From NCBI GenBank assembly GCA_050480705.1, contig JBJHAX010000067.1:1-9334 (forward strand): a stretch of DNA of 9,334 bases, in the 5' to 3' direction. Within the stretch, counting starts at the first letter, position 1. The number at the start of each line of letters is the position of its first letter. The notes beneath the pieces were generated by a model. It was not told the origin of the DNA and did no database searches. It was given only the letters and a program-made list of their open reading frames with translations. Positions 1 to 8,050 of the stretch are shown here, in pieces. Both the position numbers and the translations under genes were made by a program. This stretch comes from JBJHAX01 sp050480705. GTDB lineage: Bacteria; Actinomycetota; Nitriliruptoria; Nitriliruptorales; Nitriliruptoraceae.

Positions 1-1383
1 GCCGATGGGGTGGCGTGGGCGTCCCAGGAAGACCAGGAAGAACCAGCGCGACATGTAGAACGCGGTCAGCGCGGCGGTGACGAGCCCGATCGCCCAAACC
101 GCCCCGAAGCCGTGCAGGTAGGCCTCGGTGAGGATCTGGTCCTTGGAGAAGAAGCCCGCGAAGGGCGGCACGCCCGAGATGGCGAGCCAGGCCACCGCTG
201 AGGTCCAGAACGTCACCGGCATCGCCCGGCGCAGCCCGCCCATCTGCCAGATGTCGGTCCGGTTCGCCATCGCGTGCATGACACTGCCGGCGGCGAGGAA
301 CAGCAGGCCTTTGAAGAACGCGTGGGTGACCAGGTGGAAGATCCCTTCCCGGAACGCGCCGACACCGACCCCGATGAACATGAAGCCGAGCTGCGAGACG
401 GTCGAGTAGGCGAGGATCTTCTTGATGTCGTCCTGGCGCAGCGCGATCAACGCAGCCATCAGCGCCGTGAGCGCGCCGATCCAGGCGATGACGGTCATCG
501 CGCCGAGGGAGCCGACGACGATCGGTGACATGCGCACCAGCAGGTACACCCCGGCGGTCACCATCGTCGCGGCGTGGATCAGCGCCGACACCGGTGTCGG
601 GCCGGCCATGGCGTCCGGCAGCCACACGTACAGCGGGATCTGCGCAGACTTCGCGACCGCACCACCGAGCAGCAGCAGCGTCAGCGCGGTCGCGCTGGCC
701 GCTCCCAGCTGGTCGGCGGCGCCGATGACGCCGAGGATGTCGAGCGTGCCGACCGCGCCGAACGCGAGGAACATCGCGACCATGAACGACACGTCGCCGA
801 CACGGTTGGTCACGAACGCCTTCTTCGCGGCCGCCGCGTACTCCGAACGCTCGAACCAGAACCCGATCAGCAGGTAGCTGGACAGGCCGACCAGCTCCCA
901 GCCGAGGAACAGCGTGAGCAGGTTGGCGCCCAGCACCAGGATCAGCATCGACGCGAGGAACAGATTCAGGTAGGCGAAGAACCGCGGGTAGCGCTCATCA
1001 CCGTGCATGTAGCCGACCGAATACACGTGGATGAGCAGGCCGACACCGGTCACGACCAGCAGCATCACGGCGGTGAGCGGATCGACGAGCAGATCGAAGG
1101 CGACCTGCAGCTCACCGGCGTTGATCCACGTCGGCATCGGGCGCACGTGCGTCGCCGGGTCGGCCAGCACCTCGAGTGCGACACCGACGGAGAGCAGGAA
1201 CGCGACACCTGCGGCGCCGATCGCGATGAGGTCGGTGCGTCGGCCCAGCAGACGGGTGGTGACGAGCACCAGCAGGAACCCGGCGACGGGGACGACGGGC
1301 AGCAGCCACGCGACGCCGATCATGCCCGTGGTGGTGACCACGGGGTCGGCGACCGCGGCGTCCGCGGCGAGCACGACGGACAC
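1..1383 (-). CDS. nuoL: NADH-quinone oxidoreductase subunit L, 3' end outside window
   Basis: Antiporter-like proton-pumping subunit at the far end of the complex I membrane arm. The frame is open for 461 codons from a GTG at 1383 and leaves the window at position 1. The usual length is about 610-660 residues, so roughly the first 70% is present. Family motifs are intact: GWELVGLSSYLLIGFW with Glu163, an AKSAQIPLYVWLPDAM block with Lys245, GPTPVSALIHAATMV with His270, a THAFFKGLLFLAAG block around His354 and Lys358, and FFSKDQIL with Lys414. Multiple hydrophobic helices are evident. The GTG lies one base after the nuoK stop, with GAGGAG five bases upstream. An alternative ATG at 1323 (MIGVAWLLPVVP) matches the usual family N-terminus better but has no ribosome binding site, so the GTG is preferred. 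The lateral helix and C-terminus are not visible. Confidence 0.96.
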   Translation of the reverse strand, partial: MSVVLAADAAVADPVVTTTGMIGVAWLLPVVPVAGFLLVLVTTRLLGRRTDLIAIGAAGVAFLLSVGVALEVLADPATHVRPMPTWINAGELQVAFDLLVDPLTAVMLLVVTGVGLLIHVYSVGYMHGDERYPRFFAYLNLFLASMLILVLGANLLTLFLGWELVGLSSYLLIGFWFERSEYAAAAKKAFVTNRVGDVSFMVAMFLAFGAVGTLDILGVIGAADQLGAASATALTLLLLGGAVAKSAQIPLYVWLPDAMAGPTPVSALIHAATMVTAGVYLLVRMSPIVVGSLGAMTVIAWIGALTALMAALIALRQDDIKKILAYSTVSQLGFMFIGVGVGAFREGIFHLVTHAFFKGLLFLAAGSVMHAMANRTDIWQMGGLRRAMPVTFWTSAVAWLAISGVPPFAGFFSKDQILTEAYLHGFGAVWAIGLVTAALTAFYMSRWFFLVFLGRPRHPIG

Positions 1384-1384
1384 G

Positions 1385-1684
1385 TCAGCTCCTCAACAGG
1401 CTCGGGACGTCGACGTCGACCGTGCCGCGCCGGAAGTACAGGTTCACGATCAGCGCGAGGCCGACGACCGCTTCGGCGGCGGCGACGACGATGACGAAGA
1501 ACACGAACACCTGGCCGTCGGGGCCTCCCCACATGCGTGCGGCGGCGGCGAGCGTGAGGTTCACGGCGTTGAGCATCAGCTCGATGCACATGAACAGCAC
1601 GATCGCGTTGCGGCGGATGAGCACCCCGACCAGCCCGACCGCGAACAGCAGCCCGGACAGCACGTAGTAGTAGCCGATGGCCAC
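1385..1684 (-). CDS. nuoK: NADH-quinone oxidoreductase subunit K
   Basis: Small membrane subunit of the complex I proton-translocating arm, homologous to MrpC of Na+/H+ antiporters. It has 99 residues, the normal family length of about 100. Three hydrophobic helices lie at about residues 4-23, 28-49 and 58-82. The two conserved buried glutamates are present: Glu35 in CIELMLNAVN and Glu71 in AAAEAVVGLAL, equivalent by position to E36 and E72 of E. coli NuoK. The frame stays open upstream within nuoJ. The GTG at 1684 is chosen because it gives the standard N-terminus, follows the nuoJ stop by two bases, and has GGGAGGG six bases upstream. It ends in TGA one base before nuoL. Nothing looks altered. 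Confidence 0.97.
   Translation of the reverse strand: MAIGYYYVLSGLLFAVGLVGVLIRRNAIVLFMCIELMLNAVNLTLAAAARMWGGPDGQVFVFFVIVVAAAEAVVGLALIVNLYFRRGTVDVDVPSLLRS
1389..1394 (-). promoter_or_regulatory. Ribosome binding site of nuoL
   Basis: GAGGAG sits inside the last codons of nuoK, five bases before the GTG at 1383. It supports the GTG over the in-frame ATG 20 codons downstream. Confidence 0.7.
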
Positions 1685-1686
1685 GG

Positions 1687-2379
1687 TCAGCCCTCCCGTG
1701 CCGGGTCGACGGTGGCGGCGTCCGCCGGCGGTTCGACGCCGCTGGCTGCCCCGGGATCGACGTCGTCGAGGTCTTCGGGTTCGAGGTCGCGGCGCCGCGC
1801 GAGGATGACCGCGCCGATGGTCGCGACCGTCAGCAGCAGGGCGGACAGCTCGAACGGGTACGTGTAGCGGGTGAACAGCCGCTGGCCGAGGAATCGCACC
1901 CCGGAGGCGTCGTCGCCGGCTTCGAGCTGCTCGGCCAGCCCGATGCAGCGCTCGGCGCCGGCGGTGCGCTCGACGTCCGGGCCGCACAGCGACCCGTCGG
2001 AGGTGTAGGGGCCGACGAACGCGAGCAGGAGCGCACCCGACAGGATCGCCGCGCCCGCCACGGCGAGGATCCTGGTGCGCAGCCCCCGGACGGTCAGCAG
2101 GTCGTCACGGTCGACGCCGAGCAGCATGATGACGAACAGGAACAGCACCATGATCGCGCCGGCGTAGACCAGCACCTGGATGATCGACAGGAACGACGAT
2201 TCGAGGGTGAGGAACAGCCCGGCGATCGACAGCAGGTTGACGACCAGCATCAGTGCGCCGTGGACGACGTTGCGCAGCGAGATCACGGCGAGCGCCGAAC
2301 CGAGCGCGAGCACGCCGAAGACGGCGAACAGCACCGTTTCCGCCGTCGACGCGGCTGCGATGATCACCGGGGCGGTCAC
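1687..2379 (-). CDS. nuoJ: NADH-quinone oxidoreductase subunit J
   Basis: Membrane subunit of complex I (ND6 family) that links the quinone site region to the proton-pumping arm. The protein has 230 residues. Five hydrophobic helices lie at about residues 13-33, 40-59, 63-87, 102-123 and 175-196. The conserved third-helix region is present (SIIQVLVYAGAIMVLFLFVIMLL), including the YAGA motif of the pi-bulge helix. ARRRD after the last helix fits a cytoplasmic C-terminus, followed by an acidic, proline- and alanine-rich tail of about 33 residues. The loop between helices 4 and 5 (about 124-172), which should face outside the cell, is polar and carries Cys132 and Cys145. The GTG start overlaps the nuoI stop in a GTGA, with GAGGA six bases upstream. 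The frame also extends further upstream, but that part lies inside nuoI and does not look like NuoJ. Confidence 0.96.
   Translation of the reverse strand: MTAPVIIAAASTAETVLFAVFGVLALGSALAVISLRNVVHGALMLVVNLLSIAGLFLTLESSFLSIIQVLVYAGAIMVLFLFVIMLLGVDRDDLLTVRGLRTRILAVAGAAILSGALLLAFVGPYTSDGSLCGPDVERTAGAERCIGLAEQLEAGDDASGVRFLGQRLFTRYTYPFELSALLLTVATIGAVILARRRDLEPEDLDDVDPGAASGVEPPADAATVDPAREG
1691..1697 (-). promoter_or_regulatory. Ribosome binding site of nuoK
   Basis: GGGAGGG lies six bases upstream of the GTG at 1684, inside the end of nuoJ. It fixes the nuoK start against the longer open frame that continues back through nuoJ. Confidence 0.7.
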
Positions 2380-3071
2380 GAGGCGTCCTCGTCGTCGGCC
2401 TCTGCCTCGCCTCTGCCGACGACGTCGCCGGCCCACGAGAACGGACGCGCGGTCGCCGGTTCGTAGCTGCCCCCGTGCACGGTCGGCGGGGTGACCGCAA
2501 GCCCGCCGTAGTAGGTGGCGCCACGTGCGCGGACCTCGGCGTCGGTGTGGGGTGTGTCACGCACCCCGTCGGGGATCTCGGCGAGCAGACGGTCCTTGGT
2601 CCACACGAGCACGTCGCGGTCGTCGGCGGAGAACTCGTAGTCCTCGGTCATCGTCAGCGCACGGGTCGGGCACGCCTCGATGCACAACCCGCACAGGATG
2701 CAGCGGTTGTAGTTGATCTGGTAGTCCTCGGCGTAGCGCTCACCGGGCGAGTAACGCTCGGTGGGTGTGTTGTCGGCGCCCTGCACGTAGATCGCGTCGG
2801 CCGGGCACGCCCAGGCGCACAGCTCGCAGCCGATGCACTTCTCGAGGCCGTCGTCGTAGCGGTTGAGTTGGTGACGCCCGTGGAAGCCGGGCGCGACCTG
2901 CCAGGGCTCCTCGGGATACTGGGCGGTCTCGGGACGCCGGAACATCGTCCTGAGCGGCACGGAGAAGCCACGGCCGAGCACGCTGCGCTGCAGCAGCAGC
3001 CAGATCAGGCCGACGAGCACGACGAATGTGAGCGCCGTGACGACCGGTGGGGGCAGTCCGAGGTCGATCAT
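2376..3071 (-). CDS. nuoI: NADH-quinone oxidoreductase subunit I, 2x[4Fe-4S] ferredoxin-type
   Basis: Peripheral-arm subunit that carries clusters N6a and N6b and passes electrons towards NuoB and quinone. It has 231 residues, longer than the roughly 180 of E. coli NuoI. Both cluster motifs are complete: Cys79-x2-Cys82-x2-Cys85-x3-Cys89-Pro and Cys124-x2-Cys127-x2-Cys130-x3-Cys134-Pro. The preceding GRHQLNRYDDGLEKC and the GADNTPTERYSPGERY segment between the motifs resemble actinobacterial NuoI. Residues 10-28 are almost entirely hydrophobic and look like one membrane helix, followed by Arg30, Arg34 and Arg41, so the ferredoxin domain would be cytoplasmic. The C-terminal 40 residues are polar and acidic. 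The ATG overlaps the nuoH stop in an ATGA, with an AGAAGG-like site seven bases upstream. It ends in TGA, overlapping the nuoJ start. Confidence 0.97.
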   Translation of the reverse strand: MIDLGLPPPVVTALTFVVLVGLIWLLLQRSVLGRGFSVPLRTMFRRPETAQYPEEPWQVAPGFHGRHQLNRYDDGLEKCIGCELCAWACPADAIYVQGADNTPTERYSPGERYAEDYQINYNRCILCGLCIEACPTRALTMTEDYEFSADDRDVLVWTKDRLLAEIPDGVRDTPHTDAEVRARGATYYGGLAVTPPTVHGGSYEPATARPFSWAGDVVGRGEAEADDEDAS

Positions 3072-4282
3072 GCGTCAACCTTCTCGTTGTCGTCGGGTGC
3101 GCCGGACGCGTCGGGCGTCGTGCCGGCCCGAGCGAGTGTTGCGGACGAGGTGCGGGTGTCGTCGGAGGGCAGGAACAGCAGCGCGAGCACGATCAGTGCC
3201 GCGGCGCCGCCGAGCACCAGGCGCAGCTGGGCGGGGATGCCACCCTGCTCGTTGACGAGCACGAACGCGGCGGTGACCAGCGTCCACACCAGCGCGACGG
3301 GGATCAACACCTTCCAGCCGAGGTCCATCAGGCGGTGGTAGCGGGCACGCGGCAGGGCGCCACGCAGCAGCACGAAGAAGAACACGAACACGGCGGTCTT
3401 GAGGGTGAACCACACGGTCGGCATGAGCGAGGCGATCGGGTCGGGCAGACCGAACGTCGGGCCGCTCGGGCCACCCAGGAACAGCGTCACGACGATCGCG
3501 GACATGACCACGACGGACATGAACTCGGCCAGCATGAACATGCCGAAGCGCATCCCGGAATACTCGGTGTGGAAGCCGGCGACCAGCTCACCCTCGGCTT
3601 CGGCCAAGTCGAACGGCGGCCGGCCCGCCTCGGCGACCATGCCGACGACGAAGACGAGGAACGCCGGGAAGAGCGTGATCGCGTACCAGCCGGGCATCCC
3701 GGCGACGAGCCCGTCGCCCGACTGGGCGGCGATGATGTCCGAGATGCGCAGCGACCCGGTGGCGATGAACACGCTCGCGACCGCGAGTCCCTGCGCGATC
3801 TCGTAGGACACCATCTGCGCGCTCGAGCGCACCCCGCCGAGCAGGGGGTAGGGCGAGTTCGACGCCCATCCGGCGAGGAACACGCTGTAGACGTGGATGG
3901 ATCCCATCGCGAGGATCCACAGCGCGCCGATGTGCAGGTCGGCGACGACCAGCGTGAAGGTCTCGCCGAACACCGTCACCTCGCCGCCGATCGGAACGAC
4001 GGCGATGGCGAGGAAGCCGGCGACGACGCCGATCAGCGGCGCGATCGTGAAGATCGGCTGCTTGACCATGCTCGGAGTGACGTCCTCCTTGAAGAACATC
4101 TTGATGCCGTCGACCAGCGTCTGCAGCATGCCGAACGGGCCGACACGGTTGGGTCCCACCCGCGACTGCATCCTCGCGACGATGCGGCGCTCGCCCCAGA
4201 TCAGCAGCGCGGTCGTGAGCAGGAAGTAGGCGAACACGGTCACGGTGACCGAGATGTGGACCCACAGCGGCGTCGAACCCAT
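3068..4282 (-). CDS. nuoH: NADH-quinone oxidoreductase subunit H
   Basis: Integral membrane subunit (ND1 family) that joins the peripheral and membrane arms and forms much of the quinone-binding chamber. It has 404 residues. Conserved motifs are present: GERRIVARMQSRVGPNRVGPFG at about 30-51, KEDVTP at 65-70, and the signature EAGRPPFDLAEAEGELVAGFHTEYSGMRF from Glu218, rich in the acidic residues of the chamber. Most bacterial NuoH proteins end soon after the GWKVLIPVALVW helix. This one has an added hydrophobic stretch at 354-371 and a polar tail of 33 residues. The ATG shares its A with the nuoG stop (TGATG), and GGAGG lies seven bases upstream, so translation is probably coupled to nuoG. 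The stop overlaps the nuoI start by four bases. Confidence 0.97.
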   Translation of the reverse strand: MGSTPLWVHISVTVTVFAYFLLTTALLIWGERRIVARMQSRVGPNRVGPFGMLQTLVDGIKMFFKEDVTPSMVKQPIFTIAPLIGVVAGFLAIAVVPIGGEVTVFGETFTLVVADLHIGALWILAMGSIHVYSVFLAGWASNSPYPLLGGVRSSAQMVSYEIAQGLAVASVFIATGSLRISDIIAAQSGDGLVAGMPGWYAITLFPAFLVFVVGMVAEAGRPPFDLAEAEGELVAGFHTEYSGMRFGMFMLAEFMSVVVMSAIVVTLFLGGPSGPTFGLPDPIASLMPTVWFTLKTAVFVFFFVLLRGALPRARYHRLMDLGWKVLIPVALVWTLVTAAFVLVNEQGGIPAQLRLVLGGAAALIVLALLFLPSDDTRTSSATLARAGTTPDASGAPDDNEKVDA

Positions 4283-6714
4283 CAGGCGACCTCCCCGACG
4301 GCTGCGTCCGCGAGCAGTTCGACACGCACCGAAAGACGACCGGCGTGGTCGGCGAGGTCGCCTGCCGGCACGTCCGCGGCGTTGGTAGGCACCACGACCG
4401 TGCCTGCGGCCACGTCGTTCGTCACGCGCGCGACGAGGCGCATCGCGCCATGGTCGGACACGACCCGCACCGTCGCGCCGTCGCTGATCCCGAGCGCTTC
4501 GGCGTCCTCGACCGCGAGCAGGACTGCGGCTTCACGGGCGGTGGCGAGCAGGTCGTCGGCGCCGGTCAGCATCACACCGCGGTCGAGCAGCAGCGGCCGG
4601 GCCAGCGCAGTCAGCGCACCGTCGTCGGGTTCCTCGAGCACGACGTCGCCGGGCACGTCGAACGAATGCGCACTGGCGCGGCGTGCCAGGCGCTGCATCT
4701 CGGCACGGATGCCGTCGAGATCGTTGAATCCCAGGTCGCGGCCCTGCAGGGCGGCGAGCTGACGCAGGATCTCCCAGTCGTCGCGGGCGAGACCGGCCGG
4801 GTCGACGGCACGCGAGAACCGCTGCGCACGCCCTTCGAAGTTGGTCGCGGTGCCGGCGCGTTCCTGGCGTCCGGTGGCCGGCAGCACCACGTCGGCGTAC
4901 TCGACGAGCGTGTCGGTGCGCGCGAGGTCCTGCACGATCACGGTGCCGGCACGTTCGAGTGCGGCGCGGGCCAGCGAGGTCGAGGCGGCGTCGCGCAGCA
5001 GATCGATCCCGATGAGGTGCAGCACGTCGACGCGGCCTTCGGCGGCGTCGGTGAGCACCGCGTGCAGCGAGCGTCCCGGGGTGTCGGGCAGCGGCCCCCA
5101 GACGGCTTCGACCTCGGCGCGGTCCTCGGCGTCGTCGAGGCGGCGCCCTCCGGGCAGCAGGCCCGCGGCGAGGCCGGCGTCGACGGCGCCGCGCGCCCCG
5201 GCGCGTCGCGGCACCCACGCGAAGTGTCCTGCGCGCTCGGTCGCGAACTCCGATGCCGCCGTGATGCTGCCTTCGCCTGCGCGTTCGCCGACGAGGACGA
5301 CCGCACGTTCCGCCTGGTCGAGCGCGTCGGCCACGTCGCGCACGATCCCGCGGCCGCGGCCGTTCGCCAACTGGCGCAGCATGGCCGCTTCGTCGCCGGG
5401 GGAGGTGGGCAGATGCCGCCAGGTGATGTCGCCGAGCGTTCCGCGGTGGGGGCCGACGACGACGATGCGCGCCTTGTTGTTGCGCCACGCCTTGCGCAGG
5501 CGCAGGTGCAGGATCGGGACTTCCTCTTCCGGGTCGAGCCCGGCGACGACGATCACGTCCCCTGCTTCGATGTCGGCGTAGGTCGCCGTCCCGGGGCTCG
5601 CCGCGAGCGCGGCCAGTTCGCCGGTTTCGCTGTCGGGCGCGAACCTGGTGCGGTGGTCGAGGTCGTCGCTGCCCAGGATGGCACGCGTGTACTTCGCGGT
5701 CGCGTAGGCGTCCTCGTCGGCGAGCCGCGACCCGGTGAGCACCGCAACACGTCCCGGGCCTTCGGCACGGGCACGCGCAAGCGCGCTGTTCGCCGTCTTG
5801 AGCGCTTCGGCCCAGCCGGCGGCGCGCAGCTCACCGGCCTCGCGGATCAGCGGTTCGGCGACGCGTGTCGCGGCGGTCAGGTGACGGAAACCGAAACGGC
5901 CCTTGTCGCAGTTCCAGGCCTCGTTGACGTCCATGTTGGTGCGGGCGAGCTGGCGCTGGATCTCGCCCTTGCGCGACTGGACGGTGAGCGTGCAGCCCGC
6001 CGAGCAGTGGTCGCAGACGCTCGGGGTGGTGACGACGTCGAACGGGCGCGCCTTGAAGCGGTACGAGGTGGAGGTCAGCGCACCCACCGGGCAGATCTGG
6101 ATGATGTTGCCCGAGAAGTAGCTGTGGAAGGGCTCGTCCTCGAAGATCGCGACCTGTTCGAGCCCGCCGCGCTCGTAGAGTTCGATGAACGGATCCCCGG
6201 CGATCTGTTCGGCGAAACGGGTGCAGCGTGCACACAGCACGCAGCGTTCACGGTCGAGCAGGATCTGCTCGCTGACCGCGACCGGCTTGTCGTAGCGCCG
6301 CTTCTGGTCCACGAACCGGGCGGTGTTGGTCCCGTGCGTGAGCGCCTGGTCCTGCAGCGGACATTCGCCGCCCTTGTCGCACATCGGGCAGTCGAGCGGA
6401 TGGTTCATCAGCAGGAACTCGAGCGTGCCCTCCTGCGCCTTGCGGGCCATCGCCGAGGTGAGATGGGTACGCACCACCATGTCCTGCGCCACCGGCGTGG
6501 TGCACGACATCATCGGCTTGGGCGCCCCTTCGACCTCGACGACGCACTGGCGGCACGCACCGACGGGATCGAGCAGCGGATGGTCGCAGAAGCGCGGCAC
6601 GATCGTGCCGAGCTGTTCGGCGGCCCGGATGATCAGCGTCCCGGCCGGGACGGTGATCTCGCGGCCGTCGATCGTGAGGGTGACGGTTTCCACGGCGTTC
6701 TCCGGCTCGCTCAC
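4282..6714 (-). CDS. nuoG: NADH-quinone oxidoreductase subunit G (Fe-S / molybdopterin-oxidoreductase-like)
   Basis: Largest peripheral subunit, carrying electrons from NuoF towards NuoI. From the GTG at 6714 it has 810 residues. An N-terminal 2Fe-2S domain holds Cys43, 54, 57 and 71. The His-ligated 4Fe-4S motif follows (His105, Cys109, Cys112, Cys118). The next 4Fe-4S site uses Cys158, 161 and 164 plus Cys208 in CPVGAL. A further set, Cys234-x2-Cys237-x3-Cys241-x27-Cys269, matches the N7 cluster of Thermus and E. coli. The rest is a molybdopterin-oxidoreductase-like fold, which in this family is structural, and a C-terminal domain of the dinucleotide-binding type. Start choice: a GTG at 6723 adds three residues but overlaps nuoF by eight bases and lacks a ribosome binding site. 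The GTG at 6714 lies one base after the nuoF stop with GGTGG five bases upstream. The stop shares a base with the nuoH start. Confidence 0.96.
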   Translation of the reverse strand: MSEPENAVETVTLTIDGREITVPAGTLIIRAAEQLGTIVPRFCDHPLLDPVGACRQCVVEVEGAPKPMMSCTTPVAQDMVVRTHLTSAMARKAQEGTLEFLLMNHPLDCPMCDKGGECPLQDQALTHGTNTARFVDQKRRYDKPVAVSEQILLDRERCVLCARCTRFAEQIAGDPFIELYERGGLEQVAIFEDEPFHSYFSGNIIQICPVGALTSTSYRFKARPFDVVTTPSVCDHCSAGCTLTVQSRKGEIQRQLARTNMDVNEAWNCDKGRFGFRHLTAATRVAEPLIREAGELRAAGWAEALKTANSALARARAEGPGRVAVLTGSRLADEDAYATAKYTRAILGSDDLDHRTRFAPDSETGELAALAASPGTATYADIEAGDVIVVAGLDPEEEVPILHLRLRKAWRNNKARIVVVGPHRGTLGDITWRHLPTSPGDEAAMLRQLANGRGRGIVRDVADALDQAERAVVLVGERAGEGSITAASEFATERAGHFAWVPRRAGARGAVDAGLAAGLLPGGRRLDDAEDRAEVEAVWGPLPDTPGRSLHAVLTDAAEGRVDVLHLIGIDLLRDAASTSLARAALERAGTVIVQDLARTDTLVEYADVVLPATGRQERAGTATNFEGRAQRFSRAVDPAGLARDDWEILRQLAALQGRDLGFNDLDGIRAEMQRLARRASAHSFDVPGDVVLEEPDDGALTALARPLLLDRGVMLTGADDLLATAREAAVLLAVEDAEALGISDGATVRVVSDHGAMRLVARVTNDVAAGTVVVPTNAADVPAGDLADHAGRLSVRVELLADAAVGEVA

Positions 6715-6715
6715 G

Positions 6716-8038
6716 TCATCCACCCCCGTGCATGGCGACGACGGGGATGTCGCGTCGCGGCTCGGTCGTGCCCAGCGGGCAACGTCCCTGACGGAGATGC
6801 TCGACGTATTCGTCGTGGAAGTACTTCAGACTCGACACGATCGGTGAGGTCATGCCGTCGCCGAGCGCACAGAACACGCGCCCGAAGATGTTGTCGCACA
6901 GGTCCTCGAGCAACGCCAGGTCGTCGTCGCGGCCGCTGCCCGTCTCGATGCGCCGGTAGATCTGCGACAGCCACATGCTGCCTTCGCGGCACGGCGTGCA
7001 CTTGCCGCAGGACTCGTGCTCGTAGAACTGGGTGAAACGCCACACCGTGTCGACGACACAGGTCTGGGTCGAGTAGGCCATCAACGCCCCGGTACCCAGC
7101 AGCGAGCCGGCTTCCTGGATGTCCTCGAACGTGTACGGCAGGCCGGCCTGTTCGGCGGGCAGCATCGGCGTGGACGATCCGCCCGGGAACCAGAACTTCA
7201 GTTCGGCACCCTCGCGCATCCCGCCGGCGATCTCGATGATCTCGGACACCGGGGTGCCCATCGCGACCTCGTAGTTGCCGGGGGAGGCGACCTCGCCGGA
7301 GACGCACATCAGCTTCGGCCCCGGCGACTTCTCGGTTCCCCAGCCGCGCCACCAGTCGACACCGTGCCGCAGGATGTGGGGCACGGCGGCGATCGACTCG
7401 ACGTTGTTGACGGTCGTGGGGCAGCCGAACAGGCCGTGGGCTGCGGGGAACGGCGGGCGCAGCCTCGGCTGGCCGCGCCGGCCTTCGAGCGACTCGAGCA
7501 GTGCGGTCTCCTCGCCGCAGATGTAGGCGCCGGCGCCGCGGTGCAGCATCAGGTCGTAGCGGCGACCCGACCCCATGACGTCGGTGCCGAGATAACCCTT
7601 GGCGTATGCCTGACGGATCGCGGCGGACAACGCACGGCCGGCGTGGGCGAACTCGCCGCGCAGATAGATGTAGCCCTGCTCGGAGTTGAGGGCGAGGCCT
7701 GCGACGATCATCCCCTCGACGAGCTGGTGGGGGTCACGTTCCATCAGCTCGCGGTCCTTGAAGGTTCCGGGCTCGCCCTCGTCGGCGTTGCAGACGACGT
7801 AGACCGGCTTGCCGGTGCCCTGCGCGACGAACGACCATTTCAAGCCGGTCGGGAACCCCGCACCGCCGCGACCACGCAGCCCCGACTCCTTGACGGCCTC
7901 GACGATCGCCGAAGGCTCCATCTCGAGGGCGCGGCGCAGCCCGTCGTAGCCGTCGTGCTGCTCGTAGACGTCGATGTCGTCGACACCTTCGACGGCGTAC
8001 CGCGCGGTCAGCGCCGTGACCTGGCCGGTGGCACTCAT
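6716..8038 (-). CDS. nuoF: NADH-quinone oxidoreductase subunit F (NADH- and FMN-binding)
   Basis: Site of NADH oxidation in complex I. It binds NADH and FMN and carries the 4Fe-4S cluster N3. The protein has 440 residues, normal for the family. The glycine-rich nucleotide/FMN motif GRGGAGFPTGLKW is at 56-68, NADEGEPGTFKDR at 84-96, and GAGAYICGEETALLESLEG at 168-186. The N3 ligands are Cys344, Cys347 and Cys350 in ESCGKCTPCREG, with Cys390 downstream. All catalytic motifs are intact. The ATG overlaps the nuoE stop in an ATGA, and a strong GGAGG lies seven bases upstream. NuoF should therefore be well initiated, although ribosomes stopping early in nuoE could reduce coupled translation. NuoF works with NuoE and NuoG as the NADH dehydrogenase module. 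It ends in TGA one base before the preferred nuoG start. Confidence 0.98.
   Translation of the reverse strand: MSATGQVTALTARYAVEGVDDIDVYEQHDGYDGLRRALEMEPSAIVEAVKESGLRGRGGAGFPTGLKWSFVAQGTGKPVYVVCNADEGEPGTFKDRELMERDPHQLVEGMIVAGLALNSEQGYIYLRGEFAHAGRALSAAIRQAYAKGYLGTDVMGSGRRYDLMLHRGAGAYICGEETALLESLEGRRGQPRLRPPFPAAHGLFGCPTTVNNVESIAAVPHILRHGVDWWRGWGTEKSPGPKLMCVSGEVASPGNYEVAMGTPVSEIIEIAGGMREGAELKFWFPGGSSTPMLPAEQAGLPYTFEDIQEAGSLLGTGALMAYSTQTCVVDTVWRFTQFYEHESCGKCTPCREGSMWLSQIYRRIETGSGRDDDLALLEDLCDNIFGRVFCALGDGMTSPIVSSLKYFHDEYVEHLRQGRCPLGTTEPRRDIPVVAMHGGG
6720..6724 (-). promoter_or_regulatory. Probable ribosome binding site of nuoG
   Basis: GGTGG, within a longer G run at the end of nuoF, lies five bases before the GTG at 6714. 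It is a weak GGxGG-type site, but it is the only candidate and favours 6714 over the GTG at 6723. Confidence 0.5.
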
Positions 8039-8045
8039 GCTCCGC

Positions 8046-8050
8046 CCTCC
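8046..8050 (-). promoter_or_regulatory. Ribosome binding site of nuoF
   Basis: GGAGG, within GGGGAGGG, lies seven bases before the nuoF ATG at 8038 and inside the last codons of nuoE. It is the strongest site in the window and could let nuoF be translated independently of the interrupted nuoE. Confidence 0.75.

Noticed and set aside
574..1867. Long plus-strand frames opposite nuoL, nuoK and nuoJ
   Set aside because: Same composition effect. The minus-strand frames hold clear complex I subunits, and nuoL is open through the left edge with all motifs intact.
3047..4762. 571-residue plus-strand open frame opposite nuoH and the end of nuoG
   Set aside because: Low-complexity charged translation (runs of Glu, His, Arg, Gln), antisense to conserved NuoH; a composition artefact.
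4345..7035. 896-residue open frame on the plus strand, antisense to nuoG and nuoF
   Set aside because: It lies wholly opposite two well-conserved genes. Its product is Arg-, Gly-, Asp- and His-rich with no recognisable domain. Long antisense frames are expected opposite high-GC genes.
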